A DNA stretch of 64,000 bases from Kingdonia uniflora (lineage: Eukaryota; Streptophyta; Magnoliopsida; Ranunculales; Circaeasteraceae), in contig JACGCM010001927.1 in assembly GCA_014058105.1 (NCBI GenBank), positions 124,001-188,000 of the forward strand, read 5' to 3'. Below the pieces are notes generated by a model. It did no database searches, was not told the origin of the DNA, and saw only the letters and a list, made by a program, of their open reading frames with translations. The position numbers and the translations under genes were made by a program. Positions within the stretch are counted from its first letter, which is position 1; every line of letters starts with the position of its first letter. Below, piece by piece: positions 21,757 to 34,397 of this stretch.

Positions 21757-23200
21757 ATGACAAATCAAGAGAAATCACACCATGCCTTGCCTTACGCTGC
21801 TGAAGGAGTGACGGATTTGCGAACAACTGTGCAAGCAGAAGCCAAACGACAAATGAGGCTAGAAAAACAGCTCGCCAGCATGCAGGACACAATCAGAGCA
21901 CTTCAAGATCAAATAACGGCAAATCCGAGACAGCAGAACGTTCTGCCCGCAGCCTCAAGGATATCAGTCCATGATCGCTTGGTATATCAAGGCAGAAATA
22001 CCGTACTTCCTCAAATATAGCAAGAGCCAGTCCTACCTCGGAATTGCATCAATCCACCATTACCCGCTGGTGGGGTAATAGATCTACAGCCACAAGAAGA
22101 GCAAAACAGGGAAAACCTCTGAATTTCAGTCTATGACCGCATGGGAGAAGCAACAGGAGAGCACAACCCTACTAGAGGCCCAACAACAAAACGAGCTGTC
22201 ACTTCTTGACAACACCTTACTCCAGAACAGGTGGACAAACGCATCAAGGAGCTTTTAGACTCCCAAATACCCAACGGGAGGAGCAACTATGCAAGGTTGC
22301 AGAAGAGTTCGCTCGCACAGGAGTTGCTAGACGAAGAAGTACCAACTAGTATTTGCACTCCGACGATTCAGAAATACGAAGGAGGGGATCCTGTGGAACA
22401 CGTCCAAGAATTTCAAGATTCTTTAGGACTGTATTCCTCCTCCAACCACATCCTCTGTCGATTATTCCCGACCAGCTTAAAAGGCAAACCGTTACGATGG
22501 TTTTATACACTGGATGAGGGCTTTATCGTCACCTTCGAGCAACTTCGCGAACTGTTTGTCAAGAACTATTCGCATAATAAAGACAAGGAGGAAAGTTTTT
22601 ACTCTTTGTTCAGTCTCAAGCAAGTGCCAGGGGAGAAGTTGGAAACATTTACCATAAATTTTTTGGGGCTAGCTAGAAAGCTTGATAACCTCGACAAAAA
22701 GATCACGATCTCCGCTTTCACAAATGCGTTGTTCATAGATGGACGAGTCAAGGAACATCTGATCCTCAACAAGCTGTAGGCGTTAGAGGATATGATGGAA
22801 AAGGTCAACAATTTCATCGACCTCAAAAGACTAACAACTGAAAACAAAAATCTCAGTGCACCGCTCTATCCACCAATGATCATACCGGAGAACGTAATCG
22901 CAACAGCAGTAAAGACTATGGAGGCGATAAGAAACGTTTCAAATCTTATGATGATCGAACCCGTCAAGGACAAAAGAGACCAGTTCCGCGCTTACCACGG
23001 TTGACAACTACCATCGCCAACATTTATCCACTACTGCAAAAGGATGAGCCCTTCAAAAATGCCAATACTCTTCAACCCATACCAGGAAGACCGTACTATA
23101 TTCACCACAAGATCCATCATCATGACACAGAACAATGTTTCGTGTTAAATCTCCTCCTCCTAAGTATATTTTTGCATGGTCGTATGCTTGAGTATATTGT
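21757..23200 (+). pseudogene. R2 gag
   Basis: The frame opens at ATG 21757 (MTNQEKSHHALPYAAEGVT) with a Gln/Arg-rich coiled-coil start and is broken by stops near 22018 and 22120. The capsid core (22231-22779) has YEGGDPVEHVQEFQDSL, LFPTSLKGKPLRWFYTL and FEQLRELFVKNYS, the retrotransposon gag domain. After a stop and a frame change near 23000 comes the C-terminal knuckle YYIHHKIHHHDTEQC, whose first Cys (kept in R1) is Tyr, followed by HGRMLEYIVD. Confidence 0.85.
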
Positions 23201-24008
23201 GGACGTTAAAAGTTATGAAAATGGAAGCTACAAAACTAAAATCACGGTCGTCCAGACTGACAAAGTAAATGAGGAAAAACACCTATACTTCATCGAGACT
23301 CATACAGTCAGCCACTCCAACAGATTCAAACGCAGGCGCATTGAACAATGCCATGATCTAACAATGATAGATAAAGAAGCCCGTTTATTGCCAGAATCAA
23401 GAAGCCGACGATCTGGGATTTCTTTCGAAGACTGCGACGTGCGTCGCGTCAACTTCCTGTATCACGATGCTCTCGTCATCATGTTAAAAATGAAGAACAT
23501 TGTTCTTCATACAATGATGGTAGATACCGGCAACAGCGTCGAACTACTATTCCAGAGCACGATTGACTAAATGGGTTTAGCGGGCAGAGTCAAACCAAGT
23601 GACATCAACGTCTCTGGATTCAACGGTTCCAAGGAAGAACGCGTTGGAAAAATTACACTTCCCATCACGGCCGGACTAGTTACACTTGACGTAGTCTTCT
23701 AAGTCATTAATACAAAATTTTGTTACCTGGGCATCCTGGGACGACCGTGGCTGCATAACATGAAAGTTGTTCCCTCCACATATCACAAAGCGCTGTGTTT
23801 CGACTGGAAAGGAGGAATCTACGAAATCAAAGGCAGCCAAAAATTAGCCCGAGCTTGCGATAGTACCATTGAAGCTGAGCCAGCTGCAGCAGCTCCAGCA
23901 TAGCAATTATAGCATTCAGCACCGGCAGAACATCAGCTGCCAAGCGCTGAACCAACAGAATATATCGAGATCAATGGCACACAAAAAGGAACTCACATCG
24001 GGACCCTC
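23201..24008 (+). pseudogene. R2 aspartic protease
   Basis: Continues the gag knuckle frame. GISFEDCDVRRVNFLYHDAL leads to the active site MMVDTGNSVELLF (D-T-G kept). Stops at 23568 and 23701 interrupt the domain before YLGILGRPWLHNMKVVPST. Further TAG stops near 23901 and 23910 lie in the Ala/Pro-rich linker to RT. Confidence 0.82.
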
Positions 24009-25480
24009 TTGAGCGCAGAGGAACGTTTAGGTCTTATACAATTCCTCTCAAAGAATCACGATGTTTTTGCATGGACGTTCCACGAAATGCAAGGGATCGA
24101 TCCGGCCGTGGCATTCCACAAGCTCGAGTTAAAAGAGAATGCAGAACCGGTTAAGCAGAAGCAACAAAATCTAGCTCCAAAGATACAAGACAAAGTAAAC
24201 AAAGAGATCGACAAATTGATTGAGGTCGGTTTTATCCGTAAAGCTATTTACCGGGATTGGATCTCGAACATAGTCGCAGTTCCTAAGAAAAATGGCAAGA
24301 TCAGAATTTGCGTCGACTTCACAGATCTCAATCGCCACACTCCAAAAGATAGCTTTACACTCCCAATCATCCAACATTTGCTCGATTCAACAGCCGGGCA
24401 CGAACTCCTCTCTATGATGGATGCTAGATCAGGGTACAATCAGATACCACTTTTCCCTGAAGATCAAGACAAGACTGCATTCATCACCGAACAAGGCATG
24501 TATTGCTATAAGGTCATGCCTTTCGGCCTAAAATATGCCGGCGCTACCTATCAGAGATTGATGACGCAAATGTTCAAAGATCAGCTCGGTAAAATAATGG
24601 AGGCTTATATCGACGGCATGCCTTGCAAGAGTCTCAAGAAAGAAGTCCACCTGACAGATCTGCGAACATCTTTTGCGATCCTGCGAGCTTACAAAATGCG
24701 TTTGAATCCTGGCAAATGTCAGTTCGGAGTACAATTCGGGAAATTCTTGGTCCACCTCATAAGCAAACGAGGAATTGAAGCTGATCCATCATGTATACGA
24801 GCTCTCTTGGCTATGCCTTCTCCTAAGACAAAAAAGGATGTTTAGAAACTAGTCGAGAAGATCGTAGTACTTAACCGATTTGTGTCCAAATCATCAGACA
24901 GATGCCAACCTCTATTCGACCTGCTTAAATAAGGTACATCACGGGAAAAGTCAAAGAAATATCCCGAGATCGAGTGGATGGATAAATGCGAAGCCGCTTT
25001 CCTCGAACTCAAAAAATATTTGGGTAAATCACCAGTTATGAGCATACTAATAGATGGAGAAGAGCTAACAGTATACTTAGCCGTCACAGATACTTCTCTC
25101 AGCTCTGTCCTTCTCTACCTCGATGAAAGGACCGAGAAACCAATCTATTTTATCAGCAAGACTCTGACCCCTGTGGAAACAAGATACACCAAGATCGAGA
25201 AGCTTCTTTTAGCCCTCGTCTATACGTCGCAGAAATTAAAATAGTATTTCCAAGCCCACGTTATTCGGGTATTAACAAACTATCTACTTTGCAAAATTCT
25301 ATCTAAACGCAGAAAATCTCGACGTATTCAGCAATGGTCAGTAACACTTGGAGAACACGACATACACTTTGGGCCACGCCACTCTGAGAAAGGTCAGGCT
25401 ATAACAGATTTTCTAGCTGACTTTCCAGTAGATGATCCTAATTGGGAAGAAGATCTTGATGAAAATAAAGATGAACCACT
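24009..25480 (+). pseudogene. R2 reverse transcriptase and RNase H
   Basis: The 278-codon open part has the RT blocks WISNIVAVPKKNGKIRICVD, SMMDARSGYNQIPL, VMPFGLKYAGATYQRLMTQM and YIDGM. The last should be YIDDM; the second catalytic Asp is Gly, which should abolish polymerisation. A TAG at 24843 (CAG expected) opens the RNase H part, which has VSKSSDRCQPLFDLLK, FLELKKYLGKSPVM and KPIYFISKTLTPVETRY, with stops at 24929 and 25242. GQAITDFLADFPVDDPNWE ends the connection. Confidence 0.88.
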
Positions 25481-25499
25481 CACAGAATAGCCTTAAGAA

Positions 25500-25925
25500 A
25501 AGTCTGATTGGGTAGCAAAGAAGGGTTGGCGACTTTTGACAGACAGCTCCGTCGGACCAGCAGGATGAGGGGTAGGGATTGTTCTTATAACTTCTTCCAA
25601 TGATTGGCTCAAAAAATCCATTTACCTCAATTTCAAAGTGACTAACAATGTAGCAGAATATGAGGCACTAATTCATGGCTTGGACATGGCACTCACACTG
25701 AGCGTAGCAGAGCTCTCTGTCTACACCGATTCATTACTGATCATCAATCACCATGCGGGTATCTATCAAGCCAATGGCAAAATGATTGACTATGCTACTG
25801 CAGTGGTCGAACGAATGAACAAATTTCAGAAAATTTCTATAGAACATTTACCAAGGGGAGAAAATCGACATTCAGATGTACTCGCTTACCTCGCGGGGGT
25901 CCTTCGATCAGAAGCTCACTATTTA
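25500..25925 (+). pseudogene. R2 second RNase H (archaeal-type, aRNH)
   Basis: Blocks in order are GWRLLTDSSVGPAG with the first Asp, then a stop, NNVAEYEALIHGLDMAL with the Glu, VYTDSLLIINHHAGIY with the second Asp, and HLPRGENRHSDVLAYLA with the last Asp. All four acidic residues are present, unlike R1. This second RNase H marks the Tat lineage. A TGA near 25568 interrupts the start. Confidence 0.85.
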
Positions 25926-27305
25926 AAAATTGACGTTATTTCTAACCCCAGTATTAATACCACCGTAGCCAACGCCATTAATACTGGGGGCAACGAGGAG
26001 ATCGGAAGTGATTGGAGACAGCCTTTCATCAGATATATTGGAATCCATAACAAATTCGATGGCCTACTCCCAGAAGATCCTACAGAACGGCAGAGATTAA
26101 TCGACAATACAAGAAGATATATTGTCCGAGACAACCTCCTCTACAAAATATCCGTCACTGGTCCATACATCCTCTGCCTATCCGAAAAAGAAGCACAGCA
26201 ATTCTTGCACGATCTACACCAAGTCACATGCGGGTCCCATGCCGCAGGTCGATCTCTTGCTAACAGAGAATTTACGGAAGGAATGTTTTGGCCTAAGATG
26301 AAAGCTCAAGCTATCGAGTACGCACACAAGTGTGACGTTTGCCAGCGTCACGGTCCGAAGATACGCGCCCCAGCGCTCGAACTGCACTCAAGCCAAGTCA
26401 CCTGGCCATTCCGACGATGGGTTCTCGACCTCGTAGGAGAATTTCCTATAGTACCAGGAAAATGAAAGCTTTTGTTGCTCACTACGGACTACTTCACTTA
26501 ATGGGCAGAGGCAGTCCCATTGTGCCGGACACGAGAAGAGGAAGTCATCAGATTTATTTGGGAACACATTATCATTCGGTTCGGTAGACCACATCTTATC
26601 AGAATCGATAATGGACCACAGTTCGTTGGCGCCAAAGTCGTCGCGTTCCTCAATCAACACATTATCATTCGGTTCGGTAGACCACATCTTATCAGAATCG
26701 ATAATGGACCACAGTTCGTTGGTGCCAAAGTCGTCGCGTTCCTCAATCAACACAATATCATTCACTCCCCATCAAACCCTTACTATCCTCAAGGAAACGG
26801 ACAAGCTGAAATTACTAATCCAACGATTGTGGACGGACTCAAGAAACGTTTAGATGACAAAAAAGGGAATTGGGTGAACGAGTTACCACACGTACTTTGG
26901 GCATATCAAACAACTCCAAGAACAGCAACAGGTTGTACTCCATTCTTACTGGCCTACGGAACGGAAGCCATAATACCCACTCAGTACCATCACCCAATAC
27001 ATGAGCACGAGATGACAGATGAAGAAAACGAATTTCAGATCGCATGCAACCTGAATATGATCGAAGAAACACGCGAAAGAGCCATTATAAATCTGGGAAG
27101 ATATCAGCTTGCTTTATCACGGTCTTATAACAAGAGTGTTCGACATCGTGAATTCAAAATCAAGGACCTTGTTCTAACGGAAATTCCACAACATCGCAAA
27201 GCGCCAAATGCGGGGAAGTGCGGTTTAGGATCTTATGACCTTAGTACACATGACGGAGTGCCCGTACCAAATCCTTGGAATACTCGCCGACTGAAGCTGT
27301 ATTGA
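25926..27305 (+). pseudogene. R2 integrase with internal duplication
   Basis: The zinc site is LHQVTCGSH with CDVCQ (HHCC kept). The core shows the first Asp in RRWVLDLVGEF (26420s) and the second in IDNGPQF, present twice because of an in-frame 93-bp duplication. The Glu lies in [11 protein letters not shown] (26780s). TGA at 26463 and TAA at 26499 break the frame. PHVLWAYQTTPRTATGCTPF and LAYGTEAIIP follow, and the C-terminus runs to the stop at 27303-27305. Confidence 0.88.
26563..26748 (+). repeat. In-frame 93-bp duplication in the R2 integrase
   Basis: Bases 26563-26655 and 26656-26748 repeat the same 31 codons, from the HIIIRFGRPHLIR block through IDNGPQFVGAKVVAFLNQ. The only difference noted is GGCGCC against GGTGCC. 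Confidence 0.97.
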
Positions 27306-27431
27306 AATTAAACAGGTTGTAACTTCAGATTTCGATTAATAAAGCAAATTTTCATCATCATGCTGCAAAATTATTTCAACATCGTACTCGTCTCTATATG
27401 GTTCGTTCAAAATGACCTACTACTATAATAT

Positions 27432-27870
27432 CTGCTTCATAGCTCCTCAAATACATACATGCTCTCCAAGGATCGCTTATTCGATCTGGCTGAGATGTCA
27501 TGCAATACTCAATACAGGTCCCATCACGGTCGCTACGCTCGACCTATAACAGGGATCTGATTTATAGCTCTTCAACTATATACGCGCTCTCCGAGGATCA
27601 CTTATTGAGTCATTCAATTCGATCTGGCTTAGACGCCATTTAGCTATGCAATACTCAATACAGGTCCCATCATGGTAGCCATGCTCGACCTATAACCGGA
27701 ATCTGATTCATAGCTCTTCAACTATATACGCGCTCTCCGAGGATTACTTATTGAGTCATTCAATTCGATCTGGCAAAGGCGCCACTCAGCTATGCAATAT
27801 TTAATATCCCAGCACGATCGTTCAGATCGACCCATAACGGGGACCTACATACACGTTACCCAGAGGGTCG
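27432..27870. repeat. About 146-bp tandem repeat, 3 copies, in the R2 3' region
   Basis: CTGATTTATAGCTCTTCAAC (27557) recurs as CTGATTCATAGCTCTTCAAC (27703), 146 bp apart. An earlier shorter copy starts at 27432 and a diverged part copy follows. Units share ATGCAATACTCAATACAGGT and GCGCTCTCCGAGGAT. It has the same position behind integrase as the 61-bp array of R1 but an unrelated sequence. Confidence 0.85.
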
Positions 27871-28327
27871 CTTATTGAGACAATCAATTCGACTTGAAAA
27901 TAATGCGACCTTCACATATTATATAACAATCTTTATTGATTTGTTCAAAGTGACTTATACACGTTATACAGTTCAAACTGACTTACAATACCACATCATT
28001 AAATCTCTATATGATCGTTCGTTGGATCACCAAATTCGATTATACATAGAGATAACAACATATGACATTTTTTTTAGCCAAGACATACTTACATTTCTTC
28101 TCATGGAACTACTGCTCACGCTTTGCGGATACAACATTCGAACTCTCCTGGGGCTCAGATGAGAGTAAAATAGGGGAAAGGCTAGTCGCATCCACTACAG
28201 TAGAAGGTGCATTCAACAGTTCTGTAACCCTCGACATCAAATTATTTACATAGGATAATCCTGCTAGCTGCAAGTCATATTCCGTGACATATTCAGTTGT
28301 AGCAGCAAAGATCGACCCACGCTCTGT

Positions 28328-31300
28328 TCAAAATTTCTCTACATCTGCATGCAGCATAGCCATAGAACGCCACGTAACATTTTCTGAAGTTAAAAGCGTA
28401 GCTTCATAAAATTCGGTTTTCACCTTGTTTAGTTCGTCGCCAAGCTCTTTACAACGAACTTCTAGAGATTTTTTCTCCTGCAACAACGAGCCTTTATATT
28501 GCCTCGTTGCTTCCACACTGCGCTCCATCTCCTGCTTCAGACGGTCAAGTTTTTTATCTACCTTCCTTGAATAATTGATCTCATTTTCAGCGGCGTCCAT
28601 CATCCTCTGCAACTCGTTATACTTCGCATGAAGTTCCACAAAAACTTCATTACCTTGAATGCACTCCTGTACCAGAGATTACTTGTCCTGATAAAGAGCA
28701 GCGATCCGCGAATTGCACTTATTAATGACCTCACGAAGCTCTCGATCTCTCTTGGAACATGCCTCCTCGTGATTTTTGGCACGGTCGTTCTTTCTCTGGC
28801 ATGAATCTCGAGCCTCACGCAAATCCCTGTTCAGCCTTTTCAAGCGCTTACACATATAAAAAATTTCATAATCTTGCTTCTTTAAGAGATCCGTATTAGT
28901 CGCTGTCACCGACTGATGATACAGCAGATCATTCTTCTATTTTTCAACCGTACTTAACAGATCTAGTACTTGTTGATTCGCAGCCATGGTCTCCGACTTT
29001 TTCATCTTCAGAGATTCTTTCCACTATTCGGATTCATTATTACCAGTCAATATCTCGACATCCTTACATGACAACTCTACAGTCACAGCATTTAGCCGAC
29101 TCTGCAGCTTCAGCAACTTCGATTCCAGCTTTGAATTTAACAAAGTCTTTCTTTCAACCAATAACAAACATTGTTGCAACTTGGTAGCCAATTTTTTATT
29201 TGACGCAGATACGGCAGCCACGTTGTCATTCTCTTTGTCCTCAACCTAGACGAGCAGATCACAAGAGACAATATATATATCAACAGATATTTATTCCTTC
29301 AAGACATATCATTCTATAACATGTGTTACAACATCAAGATATATATCACGAAGGCAACGTACAACCGAATGCCACAGTCTAGTTGGTCTGTGACTGCACC
29401 TTACTACCACTAACGTCAACTTGCAAAGGTTCATCAAAGATTACAACCTCTTGCGGATGTCGTGTGTGAGACAGCAGCTCGTCGACCTCCTCCTCCTCAG
29501 AGTCTTCAGCTCGTGATTTTGAATTTGAAGCTCTCCCACCCTCATCCCTTTTTGCAAACCACATATTTTCAACCTTATCATTCTCTACTTCCACATCTTT
29601 ACCGCAGCTCAATATATAACGCCTAAATTCATTTTCTACTCTCTCGAGCCCAGACCCGTAAAATGCGATCACGTTGGCCATCTGACGTTCGTGGCCCGTA
29701 TCGGCAGCGCGTTTCCCCCACTTTGGCGTAATTATCTTCTTCAAATGTGATTGGGATACTTGAAGACGTTTTTGTGTATCTAGTAAATGCATTTCTAACA
29801 AGGTACCTCTCCTCTCAGAGTTCTGCAACAGTCTGGCACACTCCACCTTTTCTACCTCTAAACAGCCATTATGACCTTTGCATCGTTCCAGTTCATCACA
29901 AGCATGCCTCATATCATTTTTTAATTGCGTGTGGATCTTTCTATCCTCCTTTTTTATATTGAAGAAAAGAATCCTCATTGCCCTCTACCCCTACAAAAGT
30001 CAAGCTCATCAGGCAATGAACCTACGCCATATGATGGATACTCCAGCCAGAGCTGAGCATTTTTGTGCCTCTCTACTATGGCGATTGCGCGCTTCTTGCG
30101 GTAAGAATTTCACTTGAGCTGGATCGGGCACTACGTCTCACTCGGTCAACAGTTCTAAGTAGGCCTCCTTCAAACCTCGCTCACTATCAACTTCGGCCTC
30201 AAAGTACAGCGTCAAAGACAATAATAACCTTTGACACTCTAACTTATCACTCTCATCTACGAATCGCTTATCCTTAAAGGATTTTTAGAGTAAATTGAAC
30301 CTATTGGTCTCTTTTCGCAAAACCTCATCCCTCTCAATTTTTATCTTCCCATATCTACATTGAAGTTCGAATAACTCCTTAAATGTTTTATCAAAATTTG
30401 ACTTATGAAGGCGTCTCTCATATTTAAGTTTATTATGTACATGTTGAGTACGATTGATAAAATCCCTTGCTCGACTCAAGGCCTTCTCCATCTCGATCAC
30501 TTTCCCCCTCAAATGAACTACCTCCTACGCACAAATCATACATTCACATCAAAGCAACAATATATGAACAACAAACACAACAATTTCAAAACCTCGTCCA
30601 AAGCAGTTCTACCACCAATACAAATGACAAAGTTTGATTAAGTTTCCAAATCTATACTACAACTACAAAATCAAGATTTAGATCATGCTACCACCTTGAT
30701 CGGATCATCATCCACGGGAGGAGCCGGGGTCTGCTCCGCCACTGGAGAAGCGTCACCCCCTGAGAAGACAATTTCGCCATATTTTCTTGTAAGAGCAAGC
30801 TCGACATCCGCTCTGCTCAAACCCCAGGTATAGAAGGCTTGAATTAGCTTATTGCGGGCAGCCACCGCAATATCAACAGCTTTCTTCGCCTCACTTTCAA
30901 CATCTTGCTTTGTAGCAGTAGCTTCCTTCTCAAACTGCTCCCTCTGCAGCACCTTCTCTTTCTCGAACTGCTCCCTCTACAGCATTTTCTCCCGCTTGAA
31001 CTACTCTTGCAAAGTAGCTTTGTCTGCATAATGTTGCCGAACAAGATCAGCACGATTCGCAGTAACTAACTTCAACACCTCCGCGACCGATTTCCAAGCA
31101 ACAAAAAGCTGCACATCACATACAGTCAAAGAGTATTACAAGGTCGGATCATTATCTGACAAAAGATTTAATCAAATAGCACATTGCATACTTGAGAGAT
31201 GTTGGATCGGATTTGAGTATCAAGGCGGATGGGATCACGCGTAGCCAAGTCCAATGCCTCCTGCTCCAGGGCTTCAAGGTTGACACCCTTCGAAGAAGCT

Positions 31301-33142
31301 CGGATATCTTTCCCAGATTCTTTTTTCTACTTCTTTAGAGGAGGAGCTACATTCACATCAGTAGCAACCCCCTCAGTTCCCACCGACGGTAGCTGCGCAA
31401 GCACTGTTTGCTCAGAAGGCGGCACCAACTTTTTCATTTTTGGTCGCCGAACTAAAGAGCTCGAAGAACCCACAACACTGACAGGAATCTCTATAACATC
31501 AGCGTAAGCAGAGCCAGATTCAGCCATAGCTCGCTTTTGTTGAGCTCGTTGAACTCTTCAACTACAGAGTTAAGCCTCTTCTCTCTGTGAATTCCTAGCT
31601 CTCCAAGAACTTTGTTCAGTTCGCTCCCTTCTCGACTAACGATGTCGAACAAATTCAATGTATCAGCTACAACTTTTGGTTTAGGCCCTGCCAAAATAGC
31701 AATAAAACTATGTTATCAGCTCGCAGTAAGTTAAGAGACAAACTACAGACAGAATGAAGACACTTACTCTCGTTAAAACTCTTATATCTCAGCTCGAGTA
31801 CGGGTTCCCCAGGCACTTGCATACAATTACCCTTCACCATCACAAGATGGTCACACCAGAGCCTCCCACTCGAATCAAAATAAAAAAAAATTGGCCTCAC
31901 CGAATCACTAAACAAATATCCGCTCTTTCGATCTTTCATATACTTAAACTTATAGTATTTTAAGACATCGTCAGCAACAAATTGTCTCGCAATACCACTA
32001 TCTCTCCACTTCTGATTAAGAACTTCACAGACCCTCATCATCTCAAAAATGTTACCATTCAAATGACAAGGGCAACACATTAGTGCATTCATTACCCCTT
32101 TTTGGAAAAAGGTTAGGGGAATACTTAACCCATATGCGACCTGATTCAAATAACAGAGAAATCCTTCCTCTACGACCTCTGATCTAGTCCCATTATAATA
32201 AATGATATCTATATCATCTCTTATATCTATACTTCTCTTCCAACGATCCAGAGAAGGCACCTGATAATGCTTTACATTACCGCTCGGTCTCACCAGAGTT
32301 CTAAACCACAACCCTGCATTCATCACATAATCCCCCCATTCTCCATCTAAACTCTTTTTATACTGTAAAAATTTCTTCGCTACGTCTACATTCTCGGGAT
32401 ACTTCAAAAATTGCCTAGTTTCACCTCCAGCATACAACCCCAACTCCCTCCCAGAAGATACAGACGGATTGTCAGCAGTCACCGTACCAATTACCACAGA
32501 ATCATCCATAGTCCTATTAGACGATGATGATTCCTCACTACTGGCAGAGACAATAAATTTACTACTAGGTTTCAGGTTTTTTGAGCGCATCTACCACACA
32601 TAAAGGGAAAATCTATTCAGAGATTTTTATTAACAAAACAGGCCTCCTCCCTCAGCCGTACCCACACATTATTAATCTACCCAAACAGTTCACAATCATA
32701 ACCTACCAGTTTTTCAGGAACCTAACACAGCAAAAAACAAAAGAAAAAAAAAGAGAAAATGGGAACAGAGTCACTAACCTGTACTAGAAGAGCAACAGTC
32801 GTCGACTCCATTTACCGCTCGCACCTCAGGCGACAAAGCTTTGTTTTTCTTAGTAAGATGATCACACAACGTTGAAGGACTGTGTTTAAAGTTTGAAAAT
32901 TTTCTTTCTCTAGAAATGCTTCTGCCTCTGTTTGCAACTGATTGTGTTTTAAGAGAAGAAGGAAGAGAAGCTTTTATATTACCCCAAGGTTTCTGAAACG
33001 ACGGCTCTTCGGGACACGTGTCCACATCATCTCTCCTAACAGGTACGTCTTTTTGTTTGCCCTCATAATGGTTTTTGGGGTAACGTGTTCTGCTCTCACG
33101 TCTGTCTCTCTCCTCCGCCATTATTACGGACTCACTGCCCAA
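28328..33142 (-). CDS. R2 antisense gene, multi-exon, gypsy-type-transposon-like N-terminus plus long coiled coil
   Basis: Open stretches on the strand opposite to pol line up over 4.8 kb: 33142-32779 (basic, starts MGSESVIMAEERDRRES), 32590-31768 (MRSKNLKPSSKF onward), 31687-31491, 30952-30683, 30512-30285, 29978-29379, 29221-29024, 28909-28679 and 28639-28328. The 32590 exon has YLNQVAYGLSIPLTFFQKGV and GNIFEMMRVCEVLNQKW, resembling the plant 'putative gypsy-type transposon' domain (PF04195); this is my inference. Later exons are Lys/Glu coiled coil. The intron 31767-31688 has GTAAGT/GGCAG sites that keep the frame. The obvious first-intron sites do not close the frame, so translation may start at 32590. 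Antisense ORFs are known in Tat elements; function unknown. Confidence 0.6.
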
Positions 33143-34058
33143 GAAGATTTATACAAATCTTACAGCACGATTATTTCTAGCAACAACTTTCTATGGCTGC
33201 ACGATCCTGCTACACTTTTTATAGCATGGTTCCATTTCAGAAAACCTAGGTACAGCTATTACAGCTGTCACTTACCACATTATAGACTTGACAGACGTAG
33301 AAATATCAGCGGCAAATCCTACTTCAGTTCCTTTTTTTCATTCAAGATACAGAAAGCAATGGTGAACCGACCTCAACACAAGTACATCATTTTATTAAGA
33401 TCAACCGTCTAACCTTATATACAATGACAGAACGAATAACACTCCTCACCACGCGGAATAGTTTCAATATAGCTCTCACAAGCTTATCCATCGCGTGCTC
33501 AAAGGCTCCGACCAAGTTCCATTGATGATAACAAGTATTCAAGTTAACAACGGCATGGTTCTACATAACTCATGACACGAAAGGGATCACGACCTTGTCA
33601 TACCCACAAATATAACAGCACTGTGTCTCAATAAGGCCGCACATACATATAGGGGCGACCCGTACAGTTCGGAGATATCAACACAACGTCCTACATATTT
33701 TTGACCTATGTCATCAATGACTAGTTCGATTTTTTACAACAGTTCTAAAGCAGCTTCAAGCACTTACAAGACAAGATAATGAATTTCGAATTTCTTATTC
33801 AAGGAAATCAAGTTACAAGAACGAACACTTTAACCAGTTCGGAGACAAAGATTACAAGCTCTTCAGACATTTTTATCTTCTACAAAGAATAGCCTACGTT
33901 GCAGATGACAGTGCAACACTTGAAAAGAAATAATGGAGGGCCCAGCAGAAAAACTCAAAGCTCAATGATGGAAATTGGAATGAGGCAGAGGACAAAATTA
34001 ATCCCACCACTCCTCCATAACCCCCACCTCCACTTCCAATGAAGGACCTCCTCCACCG
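33143..34058. other. R2 region upstream of the antisense gene
   Basis: No domain recognised. The first few hundred bases should contain the promoter of the antisense gene; no convincing TATA box was fixed. The rest is AT-rich non-coding DNA. Confidence 0.35.
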
Positions 34059-34397
34059 TTACAATACCCAATCTTTTGCAGGGTATCGATAGTACTTCTC
34101 AGACGACTTCTCCGCCTTCTCGTCTTCCGCCAACACTGCATCTTCTGCAAGCATCCGCAGACAGGACCGACGGCGAGCAGCAAACAAAACCACATAATGG
34201 AATCGCCACAGTTTATGAAAATCATCATCCGCTTCCTCTACTTCTTCCCACGTAATCCTATGGAAAGTCGGCGGAACAGGGATTGAAGTTGGTAACGAAA
34301 GGTTTTGGGTGCCAAAATAACGAGTTTGTAGACTCGCAATTTTTGTCTGAACCCTAACTTCATATGTTTGACATCTAGTTGTCACCATCACTGCCAC
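34059..34397 (-). CDS. Uncharacterised 112-codon ORF in R2 3' region
   Basis: An open frame on the minus strand starts MAVMVTTRCQTYEVRVQTKI, has the acidic stretch WEEVEEADDDFHKLW, and then LFAARRRSCLRML. A second frame overlaps it (34228-33998). Composition is coding-like but I recognise no domain. It lies between the antisense gene and the 3'-LTR and may be a further exon or a captured fragment. Confidence 0.3.
   Translation of the reverse strand: MAVMVTTRCQTYEVRVQTKIASLQTRYFGTQNLSLPTSIPVPPTFHRITWEEVEEADDDFHKLWRFHYVVLFAARRRSCLRMLAEDAVLAEDEKAEKSSEKYYRYPAKDWVL

Noticed and set aside
26388..26765. 125-codon minus-strand frame with repeated VLIEERDDFGANELW blocks
   Set aside because: Complement of the duplicated integrase segment; the repeats come from the 93-bp duplication.
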